Virus record (IMG/VR): IMGVR_UViG_3300008448_000872 | Location: 1 to 20,224 of that record | Direction: 5' to 3' (one strand) | Source of the DNA: a virus | Length of the DNA stretch: 20,224 bases | Part shown: positions 6,646 through 15,759 of the stretch, one piece after another | How the letters are laid out: every line of letters starts with the position of its first letter | Numbering within the stretch: position 1 is the stretch's first letter | Made by a program: the position numbers and the translations under genes | The notes under the pieces: generated by a model | Databases searched by the model: none | What the model saw: only the letters and a program-made list of their open reading frames with translations | Told to the model about the DNA's origin: nothing

Positions 6646-9600
6646 TATCTTAAAATTGTAAAGTTAAGAACTGCTGCTCTATTATAAGTAGTTATTGTTT
6701 GGTATACTACAAAAGTATTAGCTTTTGCATATTCAGAATCCCAAGCTGTAGATTTATTACCAAGAGCTTTAATGCTTAAATCCCAGCGTCCGATATCATT
6801 TAGTCCAGTCCATTGATATGATGTGGTAGCAGACGAGTGTATTGTTCCGCTGGTAAATTGAGTAATACTATTAGTTAATAAGCTTTCATATCCAGTTGCA
6901 TTAGTAACCGCACTCCAAACACCACTTAAATTAAAATATGTTGATGTTGTCGTACCAGTTTGGAATGTTGTGATAACTGGAGCGGATAATTGTGATACAT
7001 TTAATGAATTTACTGTCATTGGACCAGCATAATATGTATCTGGTAAATAATCTTCTGATGAGAAATCTTCTATAACAGCAAACTTTCCAGTATCATATCT
7101 TGATGCTACTACACGATATTCATTTTGATTTTCTTCTCTTATTGATACAACTTTATAAATTTGATCAGCAGCATTTTTTCTTTGTATACGATATGGACTT
7201 CCTTGGGCGACAAAAGGTAACAAATTAATATTAATATCCCCACTATCTAAATATAGAGTATATGCGTAATTATCGCCACCACCAGAGTAACCTGTAACAT
7301 TAAATGTTGTGATTTGGGGTATATTAGTTAAGTTAATTTCAGAATCTAATATGCCATTTGTTTCTGGTGTCGTTGGATAAAATAGATTAGATATATTTGT
7401 TGATACACCAGCTTGTCGTCTTGTCGATGTGGATGGATCGTAAGCATATCCAGTTGCTTTATATCCCAATGCGCCAATCACTTCCGATATCGAAACTATA
7501 CCAGTATTAGTAATCAGTTGATTATATGTATTGCTATCAGTAAAAGCTCGACCAGTTGAAAATACCCACCCTGTTAATCCCGTATTATAATATGCATATA
7601 AATCATAACCCAAGGAATGTTTGCCCGTATAGTTGGCGAATTGAGTTGGATAATTAAAATTTGCCAATCCAGCATAATTAGCGGGATATCCAGTAACGTA
7701 TCCTGAGAAATAATAATTGCCACTTAAAAGAGTAGATGGAGAAGTCCAAGGCAATGTACCAGTTAGAGCAAACTGTTGCATTCTAGAACGATTAGCTTGT
7801 GCAAGTGCATCTGATTCACTGTATGTCGCATATCCTGTCGGTGTATAAACAGTAAGTCTACCCGTAAAGTCAGTAGCATCATACTCGTTTTCAATGAGCA
7901 TGGTTTTGGCGGAATTATTAATGCTTAAAATACGTCCATAATTTGTTGAACGAGTTTTTAATTCATCTTCTATAAGAATTAAATCTCCAGGTCTACATAA
8001 AAGGGTTTCCAACCCAGCCGCAAATTCGACGCCCTGATTTTCTTTTAATGTTTGATAGATTAAATGTTGCCCAACTCTTCTAGCCATTGCTCTAGATGTA
8101 ACCCCTAATGTATTAATGGTTGTTTTAAAAATTCCTCGTTTTCTTACATCTATTTCATCTTCTATAAACTCAACTTTAGTTTTATAATTATCGAAACGGT
8201 CTAAATATGATACTTCTACTGTATTATACTGCTGATCTCTTCTATAATTGTTGTAAGTAAATTCTCCATTTTTAACATTTGTATTGGAGAACATTGCTAT
8301 TGGAGTTCTTGGTCTATCATCTAAAAAGTGAATTTCTGAGTTTGCAAAGAAAACAATTCCTCTAAACAAGTTAGAAATAACATTAATTGCATCAAATAAT
8401 TTAATATTTTCTCTAAAGACAACATTGCAAGAATATCTAGGTTCTAAACCGCCTACGCCATCTGATACGCCAATAAAATAACCATTCTCATCTACTGCAT
8501 CACAAAAACGACCAATTTTGTAAAGTTCCCAAATATTAACTTGAGATTCGTCAATATATGAACCCAAACCATACCGTGAATTAGTTAATAAATCATACAA
8601 TATCCACGCAGGATTATCAGTCCATCTTTCAACAAAACCACCGTCCCAATCTCCAATATACACCTGATTGTTATTAGTATAAGTTGATGCAGTAGTGATA
8701 TATCTTTTATCAATTTGTGTATTACCATCAATAGGAAAATAATTATTGGGTACTTTTATTTTTTTTAACCTACAATCATAACTTCTTTCTGGAATACTAG
8801 AGAAATTTCTTGCATCTATTTTCACGCCAGCAACACTAGAAAATGGATAAGATAAATTATTATCTATGATTTCTGTAACTTTTGCCAATGAAACATCACG
8901 CTTAATTAATACAGAGTTAGTTTCTGTAGATACTTTAGTTACTTTTATATATCGTTTTGTATTAGTAGGATCTTCCCCATCGACAAAATCTGGCAAAATA
9001 AAAGACGCAAATGCATCATTATTAGAAATTATGTATGGATATAATTCGCTTGATGGTTGTGTTAAATTTGGCGATCCAAAGTCAATTAACATCTGACCTT
9101 GAACTTGACAAATTATAGTAAATTCTTTTGAGCCAGCCACAGTATATTGTCCATTTTTAACTTTACCCCATTCTGTTCCAACAACCAGAATCGCTGGATA
9201 TTGCGATCCAACATCTAGACTACCTGCGGCAACAGCGAGAGTATCTCTTAAAGCTGTTATCGCCAATGTAAAATATACTTGTTTAACATTTGGGTTTTCA
9301 ATTGTATGAACGACTGGAATTGCTAATTCATTAAATTCATACTGATCATTCCATGATGCATATCCTATATTACTTGCATTATATCTTTGACTGTCTTGAC
9401 TTCCTTCTTTATTTATAGCTGTTTCATCTAAAGTCGGTATTCCACCAGATCTTCTGATACTTTGTTGATAAATATCTATAGGTGTTGCTTCTGTTATGTT
9501 AGCTAAACCACTTTCATTTATTCTAGTTACTTCTCCATTTTTTCTAAATGGACCATATAACTCGACATTATAATCATAGTCAACATGTATATTATTAAAA

Positions 9601-11069
9601 TTATTAAGAGGTAGCTGCTGCTCTTCTCCTTTTCTAAATTCGCAAAGAATATTGGAAAAATTAAATTTTCTAGCCGAGGTGTTATCCACGGTAGTATTAT
9701 CTTCTTGAATATTTAATATTAAGTTCTTTTTAGTAAATTCACTAAATAATCTGGAAAAAGACCAATACATCCACTTATAAGTGATATCGATATTTTTTGT
9801 TTGCTCTTGATATTCTAGTGGAATCTTAATTACGATTAATCCATAAAACTCTCCAGTTAAAGTGTTGTCAGAATTAATTTTTGGTATCAATAAATTTATA
9901 ATATTTTCCTGTGGAAATGCTGATAAATTTTGTACATTTATTTTAAATGTTTCAGTAGAAGTAGTTAAGGCTTTTCTTGTATTTGGGCCAGAATCAAATT
10001 TAATAGTAGTTGTCGCAGCAGATGTGTTATATTCGCCAACTTTTAATATTAATAATGCTTCATTTGTTGGCCCAAGAAAAGAACCAACTGCTGCTACGGT
10101 TCTACTACCACCGCGAAGAAATCTTTCTATATAACTACCAGCCGCATAATCATGAAATTTTCCAATTTTTATTTGTTCGACAGAATTTGCTAAATTAAGT
10201 AATTTATTTAAATACTCTTTATATACTTTATTATTAGAAGAATTAATTTGATTTTGAATATGAGTCTTATATTCTGGAAAAATTCCATTTACAGAATTTA
10301 ATGTAGATTGTGAAGATCCATTATTAATATAATGTATTTCCCATGTAGTATTGGCAGTAATTTGATTTTTTGCTTGATTATTAGTACTTACTGCATTACT
10401 ATTTTTACTATAATTAGTAATATACCACGCATTACTTGCATAACTAGCTAGAGTGCCTTGATTACTAGCATTGATACCAATAAAATCACTAGTGTCTTCA
10501 GCTATTAATGAATTATTTGTTAAAGACCTAAATCCGCTATCACCCGCTATTGATACTGCTGGTTTATTAAGATTATTTTGGTAAAATAATTGATTTATTA
10601 CATAATTTGACCCTTTTGATTGGGCCATTGCAGTATAAAATGGTGCATATATTTGTATAGCTGTTGGGTAAAATGGGGTTTTTATTTTTTGTAATAATGA
10701 AGATTCATCAAAACTAGTTAAAGCAACATTTCTCACCAAATTACTAAAATAAGTAATACCATTCGTAGTTTGTGAATTACTATACAAATAAAGATCTGGA
10801 TTATTAACAGTAAAATCTTTAGTAACTTCTATTGGAGTATTGTCTAAATAAATACCCTGTAATATATTAGAACCTTCCAGCAATTTACCATTTTGATTGA
10901 CTAAGCCTTCAATGGGTCCGTCACCAATTAAATCTGTTACCTCTGCCACACTATAAGAATTGGCAATTTCAAACTTACCCAATTGCGGGGGTTTTAAAAC
11001 AGCGGGTTCTACTTTGGGTTTTTTGCCACCAGCACCCTTAAATAAATTTTTTCTTATAAAATGTTTCAT
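6645..11069 (-). CDS. J: central tail fibre / tail tip attachment protein, lambda gpJ-like
   Basis: A 1474-residue protein, longer than lambda gpJ (1132). The N-terminus has the hallmark SVAEVTDLIGDGPIEGLV (residues ~40-57), and near residue 815-835 it carries the conserved DNPAWILYDLL followed by NSRYGLG found in gpJ-type proteins. After that come the tail-tip core segments FCDAVDENG, EIHFLDDRP and RPGDLILIED. An extra Ser/Asn-rich region of several hundred residues lies between the N-terminal motif and the core (~110-470). The C-terminus ends in an FN3-like domain (about 1375-1465). It forms the tip hub that contacts the host receptor and opens for DNA. The ATG at 11069 overlaps the stop of gpI (ATGA). 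No Shine-Dalgarno is seen, so coupling to gpI is likely. Confidence 0.93.
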   Translation of the reverse strand: MKHFIRKNLFKGAGGKKPKVEPAVLKPPQLGKFEIANSYSVAEVTDLIGDGPIEGLVNQNGKLLEGSNILQGIYLDNTPIEVTKDFTVNNPDLYLYSNSQTTNGITYFSNLVRNVALTSFDESSLLQKIKTPFYPTAIQIYAPFYTAMAQSKGSNYVINQLFYQNNLNKPAVSIAGDSGFRSLTNNSLIAEDTSDFIGINASNQGTLASYASNAWYITNYSKNSNAVSTNNQAKNQITANTTWEIHYINNGSSQSTLNSVNGIFPEYKTHIQNQINSSNNKVYKEYLNKLLNLANSVEQIKIGKFHDYAAGSYIERFLRGGSRTVAAVGSFLGPTNEALLILKVGEYNTSAATTTIKFDSGPNTRKALTTSTETFKINVQNLSAFPQENIINLLIPKINSDNTLTGEFYGLIVIKIPLEYQEQTKNIDITYKWMYWSFSRLFSEFTKKNLILNIQEDNTTVDNTSARKFNFSNILCEFRKGEEQQLPLNNFNNIHVDYDYNVELYGPFRKNGEVTRINESGLANITEATPIDIYQQSIRRSGGIPTLDETAINKEGSQDSQRYNASNIGYASWNDQYEFNELAIPVVHTIENPNVKQVYFTLAITALRDTLAVAAGSLDVGSQYPAILVVGTEWGKVKNGQYTVAGSKEFTIICQVQGQMLIDFGSPNLTQPSSELYPYIISNNDAFASFILPDFVDGEDPTNTKRYIKVTKVSTETNSVLIKRDVSLAKVTEIIDNNLSYPFSSVAGVKIDARNFSSIPERSYDCRLKKIKVPNNYFPIDGNTQIDKRYITTASTYTNNNQVYIGDWDGGFVERWTDNPAWILYDLLTNSRYGLGSYIDESQVNIWELYKIGRFCDAVDENGYFIGVSDGVGGLEPRYSCNVVFRENIKLFDAINVISNLFRGIVFFANSEIHFLDDRPRTPIAMFSNTNVKNGEFTYNNYRRDQQYNTVEVSYLDRFDNYKTKVEFIEDEIDVRKRGIFKTTINTLGVTSRAMARRVGQHLIYQTLKENQGVEFAAGLETLLCRPGDLILIEDELKTRSTNYGRILSINNSAKTMLIENEYDATDFTGRLTVYTPTGYATYSESDALAQANRSRMQQFALTGTLPWTSPSTLLSGNYYFSGYVTGYPANYAGLANFNYPTQFANYTGKHSLGYDLYAYYNTGLTGWVFSTGRAFTDSNTYNQLITNTGIVSISEVIGALGYKATGYAYDPSTSTRRQAGVSTNISNLFYPTTPETNGILDSEINLTNIPQITTFNVTGYSGGGDNYAYTLYLDSGDININLLPFVAQGSPYRIQRKNAADQIYKVVSIREENQNEYRVVASRYDTGKFAVIEDFSSEDYLPDTYYAGPMTVNSLNVSQLSAPVITTFQTGTTTSTYFNLSGVWSAVTNATGYESLLTNSITQFTSGTIHSSATTSYQWTGLNDIGRWDLSIKALGNKSTAWDSEYAKANTFVVYQTITTYNRAAVLNFTILR

Positions 11070-11719
11070 TTCGTTATAGATGATATAATGGCTTGGCTTG
11101 TTGGGTTAGTTGTATTAGTAGAATTAATAGGTGCGCTAGTCTGCATCGCTTCTGGAGTATAAACTTTTTGAGGATATGATTTAATTGTACTTTGAATAAT
11201 AGCAGATCCAACTCTTAAACGTCCATATCCTACTGGTACTGGAATACCCTGCTGTGCTATATTAGCTTTACTAGAAAAAACAAAAGAATCTTGCAAACCG
11301 CTTACAGTTGCTTCTGGTCTTTGTTCTGGTTTAGGTTTTGGAGCCAACATCATTTGTAAGCCAATGCCTAATAACATACTTCCTAATGTTGCCACTAATG
11401 CTATTTCCGCAACAGTACCAGCAATGAGAGCTACCAATCCAATTATAGCAATTGCGGGACCAGCACCAACAATTGCTGGAACGATATCAATTCTATTACA
11501 TTGTTTAGATATCGATAATTCGGTCATTTCTTTAATATTTTGACCATCTACAATAATACTATAATGAATTCCCTCTTTCGCTAAATCAAACACTCGTTTA
11601 ATAAAATTTGGTTTATTGCAATCAATGGCATTAAAAATTTCTTTTGGTTTTCTAATATTTAGAACCATTTCTTTGCCAAATTCTTTCGCCAAAATACCAT
11701 GTAAGTGTATAGATGTCAT
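11066..11719 (-). CDS. I: tail assembly protein, lambda gpI-like
   Basis: A 217-residue protein. Residues 1-75 (IHLHGILAKEFGKEMVLNI and following strands ending IIVDGQNI) fit the ubiquitin-like beta-grasp N-terminus described for lambda tail assembly protein I. Residues 80-126 form a long glycine/alanine-rich hydrophobic stretch typical of this family. The C-terminal PVPVGYGRLRVGSAIIQS (160-177) is the conserved gpI ending before a Ser/Thr/Asn-rich tail. gpI is needed to assemble the tail tip but is not found in the lambda virion. The ATG at 11719 overlaps the stop of the JAB gene (ATGA), and the gene ends inside the gpJ start. Gene order L-K-I-J is as in lambda. Confidence 0.88.
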   Translation of the reverse strand: MTSIHLHGILAKEFGKEMVLNIRKPKEIFNAIDCNKPNFIKRVFDLAKEGIHYSIIVDGQNIKEMTELSISKQCNRIDIVPAIVGAGPAIAIIGLVALIAGTVAEIALVATLGSMLLGIGLQMMLAPKPKPEQRPEATVSGLQDSFVFSSKANIAQQGIPVPVGYGRLRVGSAIIQSTIKSYPQKVYTPEAMQTSAPINSTNTTNPTSQAIISSITK

Positions 11720-12126
11720 GACAACTTGTTCTTAAACCTTTCCACTATATTTACATCATATTCTTTATTTTGTGGCTCATAAAAGGAAAACTTTTTTGAA
11801 TTGATGGAAAATGTAATAAATGGCATGCATATAGCCTCTGACATTTTTATATCAAATTCTGATGGACTTTCATCTCCCACTACATGACTATGAAATATGC
11901 CGATTATTTGATTTTCATTTTTAAAATTTAAATATTTTACTGGGCTAAGTGAAAAAAAGTTTTTCGGATCAGAGGCAATATTTTTTTCTACTTGAGCAAC
12001 ATACTTTTGTTCATTATAGTTGAAACCAACAAAACCACATACTTCTAAGTATGGAGACTGAAATGCGGTATTAGCTATGAAATCTTTTATAGCATTAATT
12101 GTTTTGCTTGTAATTTTATCCTCCAT
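11716..12126 (-). CDS. JAB/JAMM metallopeptidase of the tail tip, gpK-like N-terminal half only
   Basis: A 136-residue protein with the complete JAMM zinc site: E28 (LEVCGF), H79-x-H81 in IFHSH, then S89 and D92 in the pattern HxH-x7-S-x2-D. Lambda gpK carries this JAB domain followed by an NlpC/P60 peptidase. Here the chain stops after the JAB fold, so no cell-wall peptidase is attached. I chose the ATG at 12126, which overlaps the gpL-like gene by 11 bases and has GGAAC a short way upstream. An in-frame ATG at 12225 would add 33 residues, entirely inside gpL, that do not look like the family. In the tail module, JAB proteins are thought to process or bind tail assembly partners such as the beta-grasp gpI next door. 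Confidence 0.88.
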   Translation of the reverse strand: MEDKITSKTINAIKDFIANTAFQSPYLEVCGFVGFNYNEQKYVAQVEKNIASDPKNFFSLSPVKYLNFKNENQIIGIFHSHVVGDESPSEFDIKMSEAICMPFITFSINSKKFSFYEPQNKEYDVNIVERFKNKLS

Positions 12127-14434
12127 ATTTATCAGTTCCAGGAAATCCGCCGAAGGGCAAATAAGTTTTTGGTGTTTGTTTTGCTCTATAAATTTGTGGG
12201 ACAGTTTTAGTATAACCAGTTTCATAGCTAGTTAAATATAATCCTGATATATTTAATGGTAGAGTCCCAGTATTACTATCAACATAATAATTTCCAGCGG
12301 AACCCACCACATCCATTTGCCACCAAGCATATAAGTTTTGTTTTATGCTTGTGCCAAATGCATCACTTGGTATTTCTGAATAAATTCTTGGAAATGCTGT
12401 AGCAGAATCATAAATAACAGAATTGCTTGATATATTTCTAGTGAACCATTTATAAGTCTTGTCTTCATCAGTATTGATTGCCTTGGTCCATATTGCAGTT
12501 GTGCCAAATGCCATTGGACTGATATATTCAATACCTCTTGTGCTTTCCCATTGATTTACGCCAAACCACAAAGCATTAGACATCTTTCCAGTATAACGAT
12601 TATCTCTGAAAGCAAATACTTGTCCTGATAAATTAGAACTTTCATTTCTACCTAACAAAACATCAGTAATAATAGCATTACCTTCAATGTCATAAACGTA
12701 CAAATAATTATTTGCATATCCAGTTGGACTAGTGGTATCTTGACTATTTGTTAATCCAATACAAAAAATATTTTTATTAAAAATATCGTCATAATTACCC
12801 GTCGAACTTTTATTGATTATTGTTTGAGTTGGTGCTGCTCCAGAAACACTGACAATAGAATAATCGCAAACAACTTTTTTATTGTTACAGTCTAGATATA
12901 AATTAATACCACTATATTGATATCCACTTTGGTTGCAGTGGAATAAATTATATTTACCAGTGGTAGGTACTCCTTGAGAGAATTGTCCCCAAATAGCAAT
13001 AGAAAAATCTCTTTCTTTAAAGACTCGATCTGAAATAAAGTTGGTGTTGTATAAACCAAGTCCAGAAGTTAAAATTTCCACTTCCGCAAGTGAGGTAGCA
13101 GTTGTTCCACCAGATCCACTGATTAAAATAGAATTAGCAGCAGTTGGCGTAAAAGTCACAGTTTTAATTGTTCCAGCGGCGGGTATGCTTGTTATGTCTA
13201 CAGTAGTATTTAATACTGATGATCCCGTATATAAAAGCACTTTTGCGTTATTGGTATTATATGCGCTAGGATCATCAAAAATATTTATTTGTTTAATACC
13301 GCTTTTGGTTGTAGGAAATGACAATAATACTCTTCCTGTTGTAGTATCACTGCGCCAAACTTTCGATGCATTGCCAGTAATGCCATCATTAATATAATTA
13401 TAGTAATTATTATCTACATAACCACTACCATTCAATGCTGCATAGTATGCAATATTATTAGTAGGATCAGCGATTCTATTAGTCAAATCTATTTGGCTAT
13501 ATGATAAACTATAATAACCAGTTTGAAAGTTTTGATATTCTGAGTTTTGAAATCTTTTGCGGCATGAATGTAGTTTTTTACTGCATCCATCTTTTAACCA
13601 ATAAGAGCTATTACCATCTGGAGCATTACTACCAGATGATGTATGAGCTATTTGAGATACATACCATATTTTAGCATATTCAGATAGGCCATTACCAAAT
13701 TGATTTAAAATTATTTTTTTATTTTCTATATAAGCGGGTTGTCCAGAAACATAAGAAATGCCAGTTTTCCATTCAAAAGAATTTATCGCATCAAGATTTC
13801 CCCAATTTTCATAAAAATTACTTGCCATTATAATCCGATCTTCCTCTTCAGTTTCAACAGGTGGACCATTATAACGACATCCTAATCCTCTATATTGCCA
13901 AAAACAATAACGAGACATAATTAAACGATTGTTTAATTCAAAATTCTCCAAGTCAAGAGGTGAGGTCAATTCAAACTCAACAAAATTTTTATTTTCAGCG
14001 GTTTTTTGACTGATTACATAAGTATCATTGCTAACTTCTGCGGTTGCATCTGCTTGTCCCCAAGGATTGCCACCATCAAAATTTACATCATCCAAATATT
14101 TTATAAAAGTTCTCTTACGGACAATTTTAGAAAATTGCAAATCGTTGTATCGTAATAACAAATCAGTAACAAAATAATCTTTGTTTGATACGCGAATCTT
14201 GGGGCGAGCCATTTGACCGTTAGCATTGACTTCAAACCCCTCAGTTTCTACAGGAATTGGCAGGTACTGAATACCTTGCCAAGTTACCTCTCGGTTATAA
14301 ATTGCGCCTCCATGAAAAGCAATACACGCTTCTGGTTGATCAACAGTATTGAAATATAATAGAAATAACTCTACAATAGCTGTAGGTTGTAATTCAACTA
14401 AACTGCGAGCAATCTTATCTGCGCCTTGTCCCAT
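12116..14434 (-). CDS. L: minor tail protein, lambda gpL-like, with large discoidin/LamG-like insertion
   Basis: A 772-residue protein, against about 232 in lambda gpL. Residues 1-175 are the gpL beta domain (IVELFLLYF, GIQYLPIPVETEGFEV, RPKIRVSN). Four cysteines, C177 and C186 (RYCFWQYRGLGC) and C284 and C291 (DGCSKKLHSCRKRF), match the cysteine set that binds an iron-sulfur cluster in lambda gpL. Between the pairs is a small W/Y-rich module (EWKTGISYVSGQPAY to HTSSGSNAPD) resembling a carbohydrate-binding motif. The usual LPFGGFPG ending is present at 759-766. About 450 residues are inserted between CRKRF and that ending: a galactose-binding/discoidin-like part (~350-455) and a LamG/concanavalin-like part (~465-650, FSIAIWGQFSQG, LYVYDIEGNAI). 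AAAGG lies just upstream of the ATG. First gene of the tail operon seen here. Confidence 0.88.
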   Translation of the reverse strand: MGQGADKIARSLVELQPTAIVELFLLYFNTVDQPEACIAFHGGAIYNREVTWQGIQYLPIPVETEGFEVNANGQMARPKIRVSNKDYFVTDLLLRYNDLQFSKIVRKRTFIKYLDDVNFDGGNPWGQADATAEVSNDTYVISQKTAENKNFVEFELTSPLDLENFELNNRLIMSRYCFWQYRGLGCRYNGPPVETEEEDRIIMASNFYENWGNLDAINSFEWKTGISYVSGQPAYIENKKIILNQFGNGLSEYAKIWYVSQIAHTSSGSNAPDGNSSYWLKDGCSKKLHSCRKRFQNSEYQNFQTGYYSLSYSQIDLTNRIADPTNNIAYYAALNGSGYVDNNYYNYINDGITGNASKVWRSDTTTGRVLLSFPTTKSGIKQINIFDDPSAYNTNNAKVLLYTGSSVLNTTVDITSIPAAGTIKTVTFTPTAANSILISGSGGTTATSLAEVEILTSGLGLYNTNFISDRVFKERDFSIAIWGQFSQGVPTTGKYNLFHCNQSGYQYSGINLYLDCNNKKVVCDYSIVSVSGAAPTQTIINKSSTGNYDDIFNKNIFCIGLTNSQDTTSPTGYANNYLYVYDIEGNAIITDVLLGRNESSNLSGQVFAFRDNRYTGKMSNALWFGVNQWESTRGIEYISPMAFGTTAIWTKAINTDEDKTYKWFTRNISSNSVIYDSATAFPRIYSEIPSDAFGTSIKQNLYAWWQMDVVGSAGNYYVDSNTGTLPLNISGLYLTSYETGYTKTVPQIYRAKQTPKTYLPFGGFPGTDKYGG

Positions 14435-14475
14435 ACACCTTTATTTACACAATCTAATTATAATAAAACAAAAAT
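14435..14475. promoter_or_regulatory. divergent intergenic region with overlapping -10-like hexamers
   Basis: This 41-base gap separates the leftward gpL gene from a rightward gene. TATAAT reads on the plus strand at 14459-14464, and an overlapping TATAAT reads on the minus strand at 14462-14457. No convincing -35 hexamer stands at the right distance on either side, so promoter activity is uncertain. On the minus strand AAAGG sits about four bases before the gpL ATG and can serve as a ribosome binding site. Confidence 0.3.
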
Positions 14476-14946
14476 ATGGAATTTAAACAAATAAACACCT
14501 TTACCCCAGAATTAAAGCAAAGTTTGTTTCAGTTTATGATCACATCCAAACCATTTGATTTCTGTGAACACAAATCTTATCAAATAAGAAAATTTAATAT
14601 AAATAAATATATCTCTTTTTTGGAAAAATCTGGAGTAAATTATGCAATTTATGAAGGCAATCAGGTGATGTCTTTATATTCTTTGGAGAATCAGAATGAA
14701 GAAATAGAATTATTGTTTTTGGTATTTTTTCACTCCGACAATAAAAGGGCGGCAAAAAACTTGCAATTTGCCATAGAGCAAATAAAAGCTCTCTATCCAG
14801 ACATACGCTCGATATATTCACTGCTCTCAAGACTGCATAAAAGAAAAAAAATGATTTCTTGGATTTTAAAATATTCGCCAGACGCCAAAATAATGCTTGA
14901 CAAAATTCCCAATTGCGTTTATTTTTATGGTAATCATGGCATATAG
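14476..14946 (+). CDS. hypothetical protein, possibly GNAT-fold
   Basis: A 156-residue protein, first gene of the second rightward block. The part from NYAIYEGNQVMSLYSLE (55-71) through IELLFLVFFH and the helix RAAKNLQFAIEQIKALYP (92-109) to SIYSLLSRLHKRKKMISWIL has the strand-strand-helix-strand-helix order of GNAT acetyltransferases. It lacks a clear acetyl-CoA pyrophosphate loop, so this is only a guess. There is no signal peptide or membrane segment. The start is an A-rich leader without Shine-Dalgarno, 11 bases after a TATAAT. Its last 11 bases overlap the nuclease-like gene downstream. Confidence 0.6.
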   Translation: MEFKQINTFTPELKQSLFQFMITSKPFDFCEHKSYQIRKFNINKYISFLEKSGVNYAIYEGNQVMSLYSLENQNEEIELLFLVFFHSDNKRAAKNLQFAIEQIKALYPDIRSIYSLLSRLHKRKKMISWILKYSPDAKIMLDKIPNCVYFYGNHGI

Positions 14947-15451
14947 AAGTAGATACGATACAAATGGAGATGCGTCTTCTCTAGGAGAAAACGCTGAAAA
15001 ACTATTTTTAATTGCCGCACAAAAACACGGCATTGCCGTCACAGAAGCACCACTGCAAGATCAATTTAAACATATTGATTTTTATATTGAAATTGGCGGC
15101 GACAATAAAATTTCAGTCGAGGTAAAATCTCGAAAAAAAATTAAACGCTCAGACACGAACATTAATGATGAATATGTTTGGGTCGAATTTAAAAATGTGC
15201 AGGGTAATCGCGGATGGTTGTATGGCAAAGCAGACTGTGTTGCATTTGAACGAGAAGATGATTTTTTAATTGTCAATCGTAAACTGCTCGCTCGACTTTG
15301 CGAGAAACTTTGTGACTTGACAAAAATCAATACCGATGTTAAGCTTCCTCTGTACACGGGATACCAAAGAAGAAATAGAAACGATTTGGTTTCTCTAATC
15401 AAAATGTCTGATATTCTTAATAACATTAAATATAAAATATTGAAAAAATGA
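14936..15451 (+). CDS. PD-(D/E)XK nuclease-like protein
   Basis: A 171-residue protein. An N-terminal helix carries GENAEKLF (17-24). The catalytic-type core follows: D48 in HIDFYIEI, then E62-V-K64 in ISVEVKSRKK, the arrangement D-x(n)-E-x-K of the PD-(D/E)XK superfamily (Holliday-junction resolvases, restriction-type and RecB-type nucleases). Further conserved-looking parts are WVEFKNVQGNRGWLYGKAD (82-100) and VAFEREDDFLIVNR. It probably cuts or processes DNA in recombination, packaging or host-DNA breakdown. The branch within the superfamily is not clear. The ATG at 14936 overlaps the upstream gene by 11 bases and gives the most family-like N-terminus. In-frame ATGs at 14897 and 14927 would add 13 or 3 residues read out of the upstream coding sequence. 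Its stop overlaps the next ATG. Confidence 0.75.
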   Translation: MAYRSRYDTNGDASSLGENAEKLFLIAAQKHGIAVTEAPLQDQFKHIDFYIEIGGDNKISVEVKSRKKIKRSDTNINDEYVWVEFKNVQGNRGWLYGKADCVAFEREDDFLIVNRKLLARLCEKLCDLTKINTDVKLPLYTGYQRRNRNDLVSLIKMSDILNNIKYKILKK

Positions 15452-15684
15452 AAGTAAAAGTAATTGGCGCAAATGAATTGTTTCCTTGGCAACCTAACCA
15501 AGAAATTAATGCAGAAATTTCTCATCTAGAGGGCGATATGCATCAGGTTATGGTCGATGGAGTTAAGTATATTCTAGAGATTTCTAATTTTTTTGTCGTT
15601 AATAATTCGAAAATTATCTTCTCTGGATTCTTGACAGACAACACTAATGTTGGTAAGATCGGCTTCGAACTCACCCATGAATAA
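15448..15684 (+). CDS. small hypothetical protein, 78 residues
   Basis: Starts within the stop codon of the nuclease-like gene (ATGA), so it is probably translated by coupling. The predicted product is short, mostly beta strand (MKVKVIGANELFPW, MHQVMVDGVKYILEI, NFFVVNNSKIIFSGF) with no signal peptide, membrane segment or known motif. It could be a small partner of the nuclease, since phage nucleases often sit next to accessory proteins. That is inference from position only. Confidence 0.6.
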   Translation: MKVKVIGANELFPWQPNQEINAEISHLEGDMHQVMVDGVKYILEISNFFVVNNSKIIFSGFLTDNTNVGKIGFELTHE

Positions 15685-15745
15685 AGCAGCAGTAGTAACC
15701 TACTTATTTTTCTACATTCTCATTGAGATAGCAAAAAACAACTAA
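15677..15745 (+). CDS. possible 22-residue membrane peptide
   Basis: An ATG at 15677 overlaps the end of the previous gene by eight bases and opens a frame to TAA at 15743-15745. The peptide has one hydrophobic stretch (AAVVTYLFFYILIEIA) flanked by Lys, as in small membrane peptides. There is no Shine-Dalgarno, and the length is too short for coding statistics, so it may be chance. It fills an otherwise empty 75-base gap in a tightly packed operon. Confidence 0.3.
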   Translation: MNKAAVVTYLFFYILIEIAKNN

Positions 15746-15759
15746 ATAAATAATAAAAA

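Noticed and set aside
12127-12225. Longer start for the JAB protein at 12225
   Set aside because: The extra 33 residues are read from the 3' end of the gpL gene and do not resemble the JAB family. The ATG at 12126 gives a compact, family-like protein.
13041-13397. Plus-strand reading frame of 118 codons inside the gpL gene
   Set aside because: It lies wholly within the well-supported minus-strand tail gene, has a low-complexity Val/Leu composition and no start signal.
15082-15525. Minus-strand reading frame opposite the nuclease gene
   Set aside because: The opposite strand encodes a recognisable PD-(D/E)XK protein. This frame is rich in Phe/Ser/Leu, as expected of an antisense shadow.
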